64,000 nucleotides of DNA from positions 3,212,001 through 3,276,000 of the forward strand of contig NC_008554.1 of assembly GCF_000014965.1 (NCBI RefSeq). The letters are read 5' to 3'. The notes beneath the pieces are model-generated. The model ran no database searches, was not told the DNA's origin, and saw only the letters and a program-made list of their open reading frames with translations. The number at the start of each line of letters is the position of its first letter. The first letter of the stretch is position 1. Below are positions 33,309 to 42,088 of the stretch, one piece after another. Position numbers and translations under genes: made by a program. Source of the DNA: Syntrophobacter fumaroxidans MPOB. Its GTDB lineage: Bacteria > Desulfobacterota > Syntrophobacteria > Syntrophobacterales > Syntrophobacteraceae.

Positions 33309-34313
33309 ATGAGTACGGCTCGCCGATCCCTGAGCTTGTGGGTCTGCTTCCTGGCCATTGCGGTCGGGCTGCTCTTCAGCGGCTGCGCCGATCGGAAGCC
33401 CGGAATGAAGCGCGTGGGGATCCTTTGCGGCCTCGATGTCCTTTTCCCCACCGTGGAAGGCTTCAAGGGAGGGATGCAGGAAATGGGGTATGTCGAAGGG
33501 GTCGACATCGCCTACGACGTGAAGAGGACAAATTTCGACCCGGAGACTGAAGAACGCATCCTTCGCAGATTTGTTGCGGACCGGGTCGACATGATACTCG
33601 TCTTTCCCTCCGAACCGGCCATCACGGCAAAGGAAGTCACCCAAGGCACGCCAATTCCCGTCGTGTTCTGCCAGACCTATACGGAGGGGACCAATTTGAT
33701 CAAGAGCGTGCCGGAACCGGGGGGGAACATCACGGGGGTACGGTTCCCCGGACCGGACCTCGCTCTCAAGCGTTTCGAGATCCTTCACGAGCTGCTGCCG
33801 CAAGCCAAGGTCTTCTGGGTGCCCTATGCCAGGGATGTCCCGATCGTCCCACCCCAGCTGGCGGTGCTTCGCCCCGTTGCCGAGCAAGCAGGCATCACCC
33901 TGGTTGAATCTCCCTTCGAAAGCCCTGAGGATCTCTTTCAGTTCATGGAGGAACGGGACAAAGCGGGGGATATCGGCATTGACGCCGTGTTGTTGATATC
34001 CGAGCCTTTGACACGCATACCCGCGGTTTTCGAAGCCATGGGGAAGTTTGCTTTCGATCATCACATACCCATAGGAGGGACGATCATTTCCTCAAAAGAG
34101 CACTCGACCTTGTTCGGTGTGGCCGCAAAAAGCCTTGTCTCGGGGAGACTGGCGGCAGTGCAGGCGCACAAGATCCTGAAAGGAATGCCGGCCGGCAGCA
34201 TCCCGGTCATCTCGGCCGAAAGTTTCTTCCAGCTGAACTACAAAGTCGCCCGGGAGCTCGGACTAGACGTTCCCGAAGGGTTGTTGAAGCAGGCGGACGA
34301 GATCCTTCGCTAG
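33309..34313 (+). CDS. ABC-type substrate-binding lipoprotein (ABC_sub_bind family)
   Basis: A 334-residue exported lipoprotein. The N-terminus is basic, followed by a hydrophobic helix and the lipobox LFSGC (Cys near residue 25). The rest follows the ABC_sub_bind family pattern: KRVGILCGLDVLFPTVEGFKGG, DMILVFPSEPAITAKE, IPVVFCQTYTEG and NITGVRFP. No permease or ATPase genes are adjacent; the next gene is a sensor kinase 313 bp downstream. A similar domain is fused to the sensor at 46792. It may therefore deliver a ligand signal to a kinase rather than serve transport. The start was set at the ATG that begins the signal peptide. Confidence 0.8.
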   Translation: MSTARRSLSLWVCFLAIAVGLLFSGCADRKPGMKRVGILCGLDVLFPTVEGFKGGMQEMGYVEGVDIAYDVKRTNFDPETEERILRRFVADRVDMILVFPSEPAITAKEVTQGTPIPVVFCQTYTEGTNLIKSVPEPGGNITGVRFPGPDLALKRFEILHELLPQAKVFWVPYARDVPIVPPQLAVLRPVAEQAGITLVESPFESPEDLFQFMEERDKAGDIGIDAVLLISEPLTRIPAVFEAMGKFAFDHHIPIGGTIISSKEHSTLFGVAAKSLVSGRLAAVQAHKILKGMPAGSIPVISAESFFQLNYKVARELGLDVPEGLLKQADEILR

Positions 34314-34626
34314 CCGTTTACTGAAGAAGGACCGGAATTCGCGGAGAATCCGTTCCGACGAATCGCCGTGAGCAGGAAGCGCAAAGAATAATGAAAATGT
34401 GCCGGGCCGGGGCGTTCTTTCGCAATCCGTCCCTCCCCGGGGTCACCACTTAACGATGAAGACCGGCCCGGCGGCTGTGTGCATCAAGACTGCCCGAACC
34501 TCTTATCCGTGTGAGCAGGAATCGGGATTCCATGGGGATTTGCAGGTCCGGGCTTTCACCGTGGCATCAAACGTTTCGACACCGTCAGGAGCCTGCTCGA
34601 GGGCGCTGCAAACTGGGGAAGAGGCA
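34314..34626. other. Spacer between binding protein and sensor kinase
   Basis: 313 bp. The frame of the kinase is open back to 34399, but residues upstream of 34627 have no membrane segment and the proper ribosome site lies at 34620. No terminator was recognised. Confidence 0.4.
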
Positions 34627-36822
34627 ATGACAAGTCCGAGGAAATCCGCGGTGACGACACTTGGATTGAGCATGGCCATGGCGCTGGCCTTTTTTTCGCT
34701 GAGCGTGGCGGTGCTTCTTCTCTACAGCGGATTGGACGCTGTGCGTGATTTCAGAGCCCAGGAGTCGGACATTTTCAACAAGCAACAGCTTGCGGCACAG
34801 AATGCGGCCAAGACGGTGAGCAACTTCATCAACGAGAACTTCAGCGTACTGGAAACAGCGATAGGGTTGAGCCCCTTCGACAGGATGTCCGGCACTGAGC
34901 AAAAGCAGGTCCTGCAGACCCTGGTCGGGCTCCGGCCCGCCTTCAGGCACCTGGTGCTGTTCGATGATCGAAACGAAGTCGTCGCTCAGGCCTCCCGGCT
35001 TTCCTCGTATGCATCGAAAGCATTCATCGACAGGCTCAAGGAGAGTCTGCCCGGAAAGAATCCCCCGGTGGAGCGGACGATCGGTCCGGTGCATGTGAAT
35101 CCCGCGACGAGCGAACCCATGGCGATCATGGCTCTTCCGGTCAAAAACGTCCTGGGAGACGTCCAAGGGACTTTGATCGTCGAGCTCAACCTGAAATTCA
35201 TGTGGGATATCGTCGATCGGCTGAAAGTGGGTGAGACCGGCTACGTCTACGTTGCCGACAGAAAGGGCAATCTGCTCGCTTTCAGTGACTCCGGCAGGGT
35301 ATTGAAAGGCGAGAGCGTGGAACAGCTCGAGGCGGTTGCCGAGTTCATTCGCAAGGGAACGTCCGCCGGGCCGGTTTTGGCCACCACCTACCGCGGCATT
35401 CTGGGTTCCACCGTAGTGGGGACCTACGCACCGCTGACGACTCCGGACTGGGCGGTCATTGCCGAACTGCCATGGGAAGAAGCATACCGGGAACTGCTTC
35501 TCGGCATTGTCACCTCCATGGGGATCACATTGGCGATGGCCGTTCTCGCCGGCTTTTTCGGGGTTTTTGCAGCCAGGCGGTTTGCTTCTCCATTGATTGA
35601 CCTGACTGAAACCGCCTCCCGCATCGCCGGGGGAGAAAGGGATTTGCAGGCGGAGGTCGCCGGTCCCCGGGAGGTGGCGCACCTGGCCACGGCTTTCAAC
35701 AGCATGACCGCGCAGCTGCGACAGAGCCTGCAGGATCTGCAGAAACAATTCGATGAGCTCAAGCGGACGGAGGATGCCTACCGTCGCAGTGAAGAACGAC
35801 TTCGCCTGGCCGTGGAGGGAACTTCGGACGGCATCTGGGACTGGGATGTCCGGACGGGACAAACTTATTTCAGCCCGAGCTATTACACCATGGTGGGATA
35901 TGAACCGGACGAATTTCCCGCCAACTACCAAAACTGGCTGCAACGCGTCCACCCCGACGACGTGGAGGAGGCCGTCAGGCTTGCGCAACGGGCGATTGCG
36001 GAAAGCTCATCCTTCGTCATCGAGTTCAGGTTCAAGACAAAGAACGGAGAATGGCGATGGGTTTGCGGCCGCGGCAAAGCCGCCGGATGGGACGCCGACG
36101 GGAACACAACCCGCATGGCCGGCTTTCACAGTGACATAACGGAGCGCAAGCTGGCGGAGCAGCAAACCAGGGCCGCTCTCGAGGAAAAGGAAGTGCTGCT
36201 TCGAGAGGTCCATCACAGGGTCAAGAACAACCTCCAGGCCATCATCTACCTGATCAGATCCGAGGCCGACCAGTGCGAGGACAAGCGGGGCTCCCGATTC
36301 CTGGGAGAGCTGGAAGAGCGCGCGCGGACCATGGCGCTCGTCTACGAACAGTTGTACCAGTCGGAAAATCTGGCCCGCATCGAAATGGTGCAGTACCTGA
36401 GCGACTTGGCCGCCAACCTGGCGCAGGCATTCGGGGCCGATCGGGATATCCCGATCGCGGTCGAGCCCGGGAAAATCTGGCTCGACGTGGAAATCGGAAT
36501 GCCCTGCGGGCTGATTGTGAACGAGCTCGTGACGAACGCGCTGAAGCATGCCTTCCCGCCGGGCGCACAGGAACGGGGCAGGATAAGCGTGGCGCTCCGC
36601 AAGGAACACGAACGGTACGTCCTCAGGGTGAGCGACAACGGGGTGGGTCTTCCTCCGGGGCTGCCCTGGCGCGAAGCCCGGTCCCTCGGCCTCCGGCTCG
36701 TGAACCTCTGGGCGACGCACCAGCTGGGAGGGACCATCGCCGTGGAGGGCCCGCCGGGAACCGCCTTTGTCGTCACCTTCCCGGCGAGGAGGGGCCGGGC
36801 GGGCCAAAATGGCCCTTGCTAG
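34627..36822 (+). CDS. Sensor histidine kinase, double-Cache / HAMP / PAS / HisKA_2
   Basis: A 731-residue membrane sensor. Membrane helix 1 is at about 13-36. The periplasmic Cache-type domain (about 40-290) includes RHLVLFDDRNEVVAQASRL and TGYVYVADRKGNLLAFSD. Membrane helix 2 (about 297-320) is followed by HAMP, then a PAS domain (GIWDWDVRTGQTYFSP). The kinase core is of the HisKA_2 type: REVHHRVKNNLQAIIYLI (His near 528) and an ATPase domain with NELVTNALKHAFP and SDNGVGLPP. No receiver gene is adjacent. The last 220 residues are highly similar to those of the sensor at 46792, also at DNA level. GAGG precedes the ATG. Confidence 0.9.
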   Translation: MTSPRKSAVTTLGLSMAMALAFFSLSVAVLLLYSGLDAVRDFRAQESDIFNKQQLAAQNAAKTVSNFINENFSVLETAIGLSPFDRMSGTEQKQVLQTLVGLRPAFRHLVLFDDRNEVVAQASRLSSYASKAFIDRLKESLPGKNPPVERTIGPVHVNPATSEPMAIMALPVKNVLGDVQGTLIVELNLKFMWDIVDRLKVGETGYVYVADRKGNLLAFSDSGRVLKGESVEQLEAVAEFIRKGTSAGPVLATTYRGILGSTVVGTYAPLTTPDWAVIAELPWEEAYRELLLGIVTSMGITLAMAVLAGFFGVFAARRFASPLIDLTETASRIAGGERDLQAEVAGPREVAHLATAFNSMTAQLRQSLQDLQKQFDELKRTEDAYRRSEERLRLAVEGTSDGIWDWDVRTGQTYFSPSYYTMVGYEPDEFPANYQNWLQRVHPDDVEEAVRLAQRAIAESSSFVIEFRFKTKNGEWRWVCGRGKAAGWDADGNTTRMAGFHSDITERKLAEQQTRAALEEKEVLLREVHHRVKNNLQAIIYLIRSEADQCEDKRGSRFLGELEERARTMALVYEQLYQSENLARIEMVQYLSDLAANLAQAFGADRDIPIAVEPGKIWLDVEIGMPCGLIVNELVTNALKHAFPPGAQERGRISVALRKEHERYVLRVSDNGVGLPPGLPWREARSLGLRLVNLWATHQLGGTIAVEGPPGTAFVVTFPARRGRAGQNGPC

Positions 36823-36943
36823 CGCCGCACCTCAGGCCGACTTGCCTTGAAAGTGGATTCCCGGCTGAATCGGTCTTGACGCTTCGCGCGCACCAAAGGA
36901 CCGGCCCCCGGTCGCAGCCCCGGCGCCGGCAAGGAGCTTTTCG

Positions 36944-37474
36944 ATGCCGCATCCCGAAGCAAGGGAACAATTCCTGCGCCGGTCGGCCCGCACGGCACTC
37001 TGGCGCCACGGCCTCTCCACGCGGAAAGTGAGCATGGGGCAACCGGAAATCGAACGGCTGATCCCTCACCGCCGGCCCTTTCTTCTCCTTGACGGCATTA
37101 CAGCGGTGGATTATGAACAGCGGGCCGCGGAAGGAGTGCGCCGGATCGATCCCGAAGACCCGGTGCTCGCCGGCCATTTTCCCGCCAATCCAATCTATCC
37201 GGGGGTGCTGTTGTTGGAGATGATGGGACAGCTCGGCCTCTGCATGATCGGACTCGAGGCGAGGCAGGCAAGGCAAGACGGCCTTCCTCAAACGGAGCCG
37301 CGCCTCATCCGGATACATTCGGCGGTTTTTCTGGCGCCGGTAATGCGGGACGACGAGGTGACGATACGATCCATTTGCCTGGAAGACAACGGACTCACCC
37401 ATGTTCTTGCCGGGCAGGTCTCCCGTGGCGATGTCCACTGCGCCCTTTCCGTCATGGAGCTGTGTCATGCCTGA
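36944..37474 (+). CDS. FabZ-like 3-hydroxyacyl-ACP dehydratase
   Basis: A hotdog-fold protein of 176 residues. From residue 36 it follows FabZ: LIPHRRPFLLLDGI, then the catalytic GHFPANPIYPGVLLLEMMGQ with His and Glu in place. It may dehydrate hydroxyacyl-ACP in a dedicated acyl pathway. The ATG at 36944 has AAGGAG 8 bases before it, which adds a 30-residue tail upstream of the core; a second start at 37034 is possible. Its 3' end overlaps the ketoacyl synthase by 8 bp. A primary fabZ would usually sit with lpxA or other fab genes, so this is probably a specialised copy. Confidence 0.82.
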   Translation: MPHPEAREQFLRRSARTALWRHGLSTRKVSMGQPEIERLIPHRRPFLLLDGITAVDYEQRAAEGVRRIDPEDPVLAGHFPANPIYPGVLLLEMMGQLGLCMIGLEARQARQDGLPQTEPRLIRIHSAVFLAPVMRDDEVTIRSICLEDNGLTHVLAGQVSRGDVHCALSVMELCHA

Positions 37475-38750
37475 GAGGAAAAGAGTCGTGATCACCGGAA
37501 TGTCCGTCAACACGCCTTTGGGGGACACCCTGGACGGCTTTCTTGAAGGCCTTCTCCAGGGGCGCTCGGCAATCGGACTCTACGAAGCGCCGGGGCTCGT
37601 CGCCGGGGTTGCGGGCAGCCTGTCCCCCTACGACCCGCTTTCAAAGGCATCCGCGCTGCGGGACCGTATCCCCGCAGATGCGGCAAACCGGTTGCTCAAG
37701 CTGGTCAGATACTCCGCCTGGTCGACGAAGCTCAGTGTGCTGCTCGCGCTTGACGCATTCCTGGACGCCGGCCTTGTCCCCGGTTCCGTCGATCCTGAGC
37801 GGATTGCATCCGTCGTCACGGGTCACAACATCAACCAGTTGTATGTACACCATAACTGGGAGATGTTTGCCCGCGATCCCGAGGACGCGGGCATCGACCT
37901 GACGGTGTTTGTCAAGAAGTGGGATTCGGACCACGCGGGTTGCGTTTCTGAAGTCATCGGCATCCGCGGACCCGTTTACCTCGTCGGAGGCGCCTGCGCC
38001 TCCGGAAACGTCGGCTTGCGGTGCGTCCTGGACGAAATCCGTCACCACGACATCGATGTGGCCCTGGTGGTGGGACCCGTCTTTGACTACACGCCTTTCA
38101 CACTGCACTCTCTTGTGCGAATGGGAGCCATCTCCTTCCACCGCTACCGGGATGACCCGGCCAGGGCGAGCCGTCCCTTCGATGCCGACCGCGACGGGTT
38201 CGTTTTTTCCCATGGCGGGGCCGGGCTTGTGTTGGAAGGATTGGAACACGCCCTTGCGCGGGGAGCTCGGATTTACGCCGAGATGGTGGGGGTCGAGGTC
38301 GGTTCGGCGAGTTCGCGGACCCCCACCCCCTCCGAAGAGCACGAAGCAAGAGTGATGGAGCGCCTGGTCCATCAAACGGGGACCGATCTCCGGGAGATCG
38401 ACTTTGTGTCGGCGCACGCCACATCCACCGTGCTCGGGGATTTGGCCGAAATCCGGGCTATCCGGCGGGTTTTCGGGAAGCACGCCGCAAACCTCAAGAT
38501 CAACGCGCCCAAGTCGATGCTCGGGCATACAACCTGGTCGGCGGCGGTCGTCGAAACAGTCGCCTCGGTTCTCCAGATGCATGCCGGATGGCTTCATCCT
38601 TCGATAAACATAGACCGGCTCGACCCTGAGATCGATCTCGACGTTTGCGCCAACCGTAAGGTGAAGCATTCCATCAACCTGATGTTGAACAATGCTTTCG
38701 GATTTGCGGGAGTCAATTCGGCAAGCCTGATACGCCGATATGCGGGTTGA
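37467..38750 (+). CDS. Beta-ketoacyl-ACP synthase (FabF-like)
   Basis: A 427-residue thiolase-fold condensing enzyme. The active site seems complete: nucleophile Cys in GGACASGN near residue 176, His in SAHATSTVLGD near 313, and His in KSMLGHTTWSA near 352. HATSTVLGD is a variant of the usual HGTxTxxND. In several regions it differs from housekeeping FabF, with a longer N-terminal part (LYEAPGLVAGV ... LRDRIPADAANRLL). It is translationally overlapped with the FabZ-like gene; an acyl carrier protein gene follows after a repeat-containing gap. Confidence 0.85.
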   Translation: MPERKRVVITGMSVNTPLGDTLDGFLEGLLQGRSAIGLYEAPGLVAGVAGSLSPYDPLSKASALRDRIPADAANRLLKLVRYSAWSTKLSVLLALDAFLDAGLVPGSVDPERIASVVTGHNINQLYVHHNWEMFARDPEDAGIDLTVFVKKWDSDHAGCVSEVIGIRGPVYLVGGACASGNVGLRCVLDEIRHHDIDVALVVGPVFDYTPFTLHSLVRMGAISFHRYRDDPARASRPFDADRDGFVFSHGGAGLVLEGLEHALARGARIYAEMVGVEVGSASSRTPTPSEEHEARVMERLVHQTGTDLREIDFVSAHATSTVLGDLAEIRAIRRVFGKHAANLKINAPKSMLGHTTWSAAVVETVASVLQMHAGWLHPSINIDRLDPEIDLDVCANRKVKHSINLMLNNAFGFAGVNSASLIRRYAG

Positions 38751-39090
38751 TCCGGACCGGCGATCCGCATTGGATGGCGAGGGTACGCGGCTGGTCGCCG
38801 CCCGGTCGCGCTTTGCATGAGAATGCCCGGACTCGGCGCCTCCTCACTTTTGTATGTTGACGGGCAAATCGGTCGTAGCAAGGGGCGGGTTTATCCCCGC
38901 CCGCGTAACCTCCCGACGGGCAGGTGTTGCGTCATCTTGAACGCACCTCGGCATGAGAAGAATGTGAACGGATTCACCCCGGAGTCCGATTCTTTGGTAA
39001 GCCGGTATGAAGCGAGCGGGAGCGGCCTGCTCGATACCGGATCGCGCGAGCCCGCTCGACGCAGACCCCTGCAATGCGAAGGAGGAGAGA
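38751..39090. other. Gap containing the first inverted-repeat copy
   Basis: 340 bp between the ketoacyl synthase and the ACP gene. 38858-38950 is a dispersed repeat; the remaining sequence holds no coding frame. Confidence 0.5.
38858..38950 (+). repeat. Dispersed intergenic repeat, copy A
   Basis: About 93 bp that reappears inverted at 42445-42538 with few differences. The core 38884-38950 (67 bp) differs from copy B by two substitutions and a pair of one-base indels. It contains a GC-rich stem GGCGGG...CCCGCC around an AT-rich loop, followed by a segment with CTCCCGACGGGCAGG. It looks like a small palindromic (REP/MITE-like) element. Confidence 0.85.
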
Positions 39091-39333
39091 ATGACGCGAA
39101 AGGAAATCCTGCCCAGACTGTTGAAAATCTGCAAAGAGGCCGTGCCCGAACTGGGAAACGGTGAAATCGACCCGAACAAGACCTACCGGGAACTGGGCAT
39201 CAACAGCCTGGACCTGATGCAAATCCTGACCGTGGCCATGAAGGAGCTGAAGACCAAGATTCCGACCGCACAGCTGTCGGAGGTCACTACTCTCAACGGA
39301 TTGGCGGACTTGTTCGTCAAGGCGTCCGGTTAG
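39091..39333 (+). CDS. Acyl carrier protein
   Basis: An 80-residue four-helix carrier protein. The Ser for the phosphopantetheine arm is in LGINSLDLMQI near residue 39. It is less acidic than housekeeping AcpP, with several Lys residues in the third helix (MKELKTKIPTAQL), so it likely serves a dedicated pathway with the neighbouring condensing enzyme, dehydratase and CoA-ligase-like enzyme. A strong GGAGGAG lies 6 bases before the ATG. Confidence 0.88.
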   Translation: MTRKEILPRLLKICKEAVPELGNGEIDPNKTYRELGINSLDLMQILTVAMKELKTKIPTAQLSEVTTLNGLADLFVKASG

Positions 39334-39377
39334 AAAAGCCCGCCTCCCATCCGAGGGCACGTCCGACTGGGGCATGC

Positions 39378-39410
39378 CGGGGGACCCGTTCATCACAGGG
39401 TCCCCGGGGG
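39378..39410. terminator. Hairpin between convergent genes
   Basis: GGGGACCC (39381-39388) pairs with GGGTCCCC (39399-39406) around a 10-base loop. It sits between the ACP gene and the convergent CoA-ligase-like gene, where it could end transcription in both directions. No T-tract follows, so a rho-independent function is uncertain. Confidence 0.4.
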
Positions 39411-39482
39411 GCGGCTGATCCGCCCGTTCATCCCGTCACCGCGATCGGCGGGCACGCGGCGTGTGCCCGCCATGCGCTCCCA

Positions 39483-41024
39483 TCAGCGCCTCAACCTGTA
39501 CCTCTGGATCTTTCCCGTTTCCGTCTTGGGCAGCGTGGCGCGAAATTCGATCTGCGCGGGACACATGTACCCGGGCAGCCGTTCCATGACGTGGGAACGA
39601 ATCTCCCCCGACAATCTCGATTCCTCCGAAACACCGGGGGCGAGCGCCACGAAGGCAACCGGCCTGGCGAACCCTTCGAATTCCCGCCACGTTACGGCGC
39701 ACTCCGACACCGCCGGATGTTCCCGAATCACCTGTTCCACCCTGGACGTCGACACCCAGTTTCCCCCAACCTTGAACATGTCGTCGGCCCGCCCCTGGTA
39801 GGTGTAGCATCCCGCCTCCTCGACGAAAATATCCCCGGTGTGGAGCCACCCGTCCCGGAGCATCGTCTCCGAAGTCTTTTCGGGCTGATTCCAGTAGAAA
39901 GGCGCCGTGCTCAGCCCTCGAATCAGCAGACGCCCAGGTTGACCGGCGGCAAGGTCGTTTCCGCCGTCATCGACGATCCTCGCCTCGTAGGGAGGCACGA
40001 CGAAGCCGGAAGTCCCCGGGCGCACCTCGCCCGGCCGGTTGGAGATAAAGATGTGGAGGACCTCCGTGGTCCCTATGCCGTCGAGTACGTCGAGGCCCGT
40101 AAACTCCCGCCACCGCGAGCAGACCGTCGCGGGCAGCGCCTCTCCGGCCGAAACGCAAAGGCGCAGGGAAGGAAAGCGGACCGGTTGGTCCAGGCTCTGC
40201 AGCAAGACGTTGTAGAGCGCGGGCACGCCGAAAAAGATCGTGGGACCATATCGCGAGAAGATGTCGATGACATCGCCGGGCATGACCGCATCCGGGTAAA
40301 GCACCACGCTCGCTCCGTGAAACAGCGGAAATGAGAGGCTGTTTCCAAGCCCGTAGGCGAAAAAGAGCTTGCTCGCCGAATAGCAGACGTCGTTTTCGGA
40401 CAGGCCCAGGACTCCTCCGCCGTAAGCCTGCGCCGTGTAAACCATGTCGCGGTGCCTGTGGGGAATCCCCTTGGGTTTGCCGGTGCTTCCGGAGCTATAG
40501 AGCATGAAGGCGATGTCATCCTTTCGGGACGGATGAGGCTCGAGCTCGGGAGACGCCTCCTCAAGCATCCGGGCGAAGTCATCATCGTCGGCGCGAACCC
40601 GGTGCAGAAGGTTTCGAGCGTCGGCCCGCAAGGCTTCGGAAGTCCCCGCCGAGAAAACCGCCACCGCCAGCGAATCGTGCAGAATGTACTCGTAGGCGTC
40701 CCTGGAGAGCTGCGGGCTCAACAGCACGGGCCACGCTCCGCACTTGATGCCGCCCAGGAAAGCGATGACGCATTCGGGACAGTCCGGAAGCGCTATCAGA
40801 ATCCTTTCCCCCGGTGAGACGCCAAGTCCCCGCAGCACGTTCCCGAACCGGTTGATGCGCACCCGAAGCTGCCTGTAGGATATGGTCTCGGCTCCATGGT
40901 AAATGGCCGTCTTGTCGGGCCTTGCATCGGCATGACCGTCAATCAGCTCGCAGGCGACGTTGTAGAAGCTCTTCACGGCGTTGTTTCTCCCCGGCGCGGC
41001 GGCATCCCGAACGAACCGCGTCAT
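39483..41024 (-). CDS. AMP-dependent acyl/aryl-CoA synthetase-like enzyme
   Basis: A 513-residue adenylate-forming enzyme that activates a carboxylic acid as acyl-AMP and loads it on CoA or perhaps on the nearby ACP. Motifs are the phosphate loop LYSSGSTGKPKG near residue 173, IGTTEVLHIF (A5 region), the hinge region GWLHTGDIF...YTYQGRADDMFKVGGNWVS and the catalytic Lys in PKTETGKIQRYRLR at the C-terminus. The overall look is that of benzoate-CoA ligase-type proteins, but the specificity is unknown. Its start overlaps the upstream GNAT gene in an ATGA (41021-41024). Confidence 0.85.
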   Translation of the reverse strand: MTRFVRDAAAPGRNNAVKSFYNVACELIDGHADARPDKTAIYHGAETISYRQLRVRINRFGNVLRGLGVSPGERILIALPDCPECVIAFLGGIKCGAWPVLLSPQLSRDAYEYILHDSLAVAVFSAGTSEALRADARNLLHRVRADDDDFARMLEEASPELEPHPSRKDDIAFMLYSSGSTGKPKGIPHRHRDMVYTAQAYGGGVLGLSENDVCYSASKLFFAYGLGNSLSFPLFHGASVVLYPDAVMPGDVIDIFSRYGPTIFFGVPALYNVLLQSLDQPVRFPSLRLCVSAGEALPATVCSRWREFTGLDVLDGIGTTEVLHIFISNRPGEVRPGTSGFVVPPYEARIVDDGGNDLAAGQPGRLLIRGLSTAPFYWNQPEKTSETMLRDGWLHTGDIFVEEAGCYTYQGRADDMFKVGGNWVSTSRVEQVIREHPAVSECAVTWREFEGFARPVAFVALAPGVSEESRLSGEIRSHVMERLPGYMCPAQIEFRATLPKTETGKIQRYRLRR

Positions 41025-42088
41025 TTCCCCAGCAGGTACCGGCAGGCAGGATTGCGCTCGATGTCTTCCCGAACGAGGTCGAGTATCCGGCGCGCGCGGT
41101 CGGATGTGAGTTTGATGGATTCGAAATGCGGAAGCGTGTCCAGCTTCTGCATGAGCAGACCGTCCGTGTCGAACCAGCGGGGAAGAAATCCGCCGAAGAA
41201 ATATCCCCTGCCGCGCAGCAGCTCCACGGCCCGGCCCGACCCCGGATCGCCCAGGTTCACGAATACCTGCATCACCCGGGCCTTGCGGTTTCGAGCTTCT
41301 TCTTCCGTGCCCGCATGAACCTGTGGAAGATCCTCCCCGGCGCGGTTGAGATTGAACCGCGCCACGTGCGCGTGATCGATATACTGAGGCACGAGCTCCG
41401 TGGACGAATCATGAATGTATCCCCGCGATTCCAGCAGGTTGCGTGACACATCCAGCCCGGACACGATGAACTCCAGTGCACCGGCATACTCCCCTGGAAC
41501 GTAAATGTCATGCGCGCGGTCGCGCACGGTCCTGAAACCCAGCAGCGTCGAGACGCGAGAGCCCGGAAATTCGAGGTCATTAAAAGCTTCCGCAGGCATC
41601 AGGCCGAGCTCCAGGCCCGTTTCCTCCAGGCCGGCCAGGACCATCAGCTTTTGGGAAATGACGTGGTTGCAGACGGCTTCTCCGAAAAGCTCGTGGACAT
41701 CCTCTATCGAATCGAGAAGTTCCAGGAGGTGATCCTGCATGCAGAGGGCCGCGAACGTATGTCGATACTCGGGCAGGACCAGGGCCTGACCTATTTCATA
41801 AGTCCCGGGGAAATACGCCGAGCTCCTGTACAGCGCCCCGTAGCCGATGACGGCGCCGCCCCCCACTCGAGCCACGACGCTGATGACGTTGCCGTTCTCG
41901 TTTTCCCGGATCAGCTTGTCCGGAATGTAGTAGGTATCGAAGGGATAGTGCTCGCCGTATACGGCATAAAAACAGCGGGCAACCCCCCAGGCGTCCTCCG
42001 GTAGCATGCGGCGCACTTCGAATTCCTGATCGGGTTCCACCGCCAGGGGTTCCGACTTCAGCTTCGAGATGGCTTCCTGTTTGTTCAT
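41021..42088 (-). CDS. GNAT-fold N-acyltransferase-like protein
   Basis: A 355-residue protein. The first half resembles a GNAT acetyltransferase (EFEVRRMLPEDAWGVARCFYAVYG ... SVVARVGGGAVIGYGAL ... YEIGQALVLPEYR, the last near the CoA-binding region). The second half may be a second, degenerate GNAT domain. It is translated just ahead of, and coupled to, the CoA-ligase-like gene, so it may transfer the activated acyl group to an amine. The ATG at 42088 is preferred since it starts close to the domain and has GGCGGAG upstream. Confidence 0.65.
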   Translation of the reverse strand: MNKQEAISKLKSEPLAVEPDQEFEVRRMLPEDAWGVARCFYAVYGEHYPFDTYYIPDKLIRENENGNVISVVARVGGGAVIGYGALYRSSAYFPGTYEIGQALVLPEYRHTFAALCMQDHLLELLDSIEDVHELFGEAVCNHVISQKLMVLAGLEETGLELGLMPAEAFNDLEFPGSRVSTLLGFRTVRDRAHDIYVPGEYAGALEFIVSGLDVSRNLLESRGYIHDSSTELVPQYIDHAHVARFNLNRAGEDLPQVHAGTEEEARNRKARVMQVFVNLGDPGSGRAVELLRGRGYFFGGFLPRWFDTDGLLMQKLDTLPHFESIKLTSDRARRILDLVREDIERNPACRYLLGK

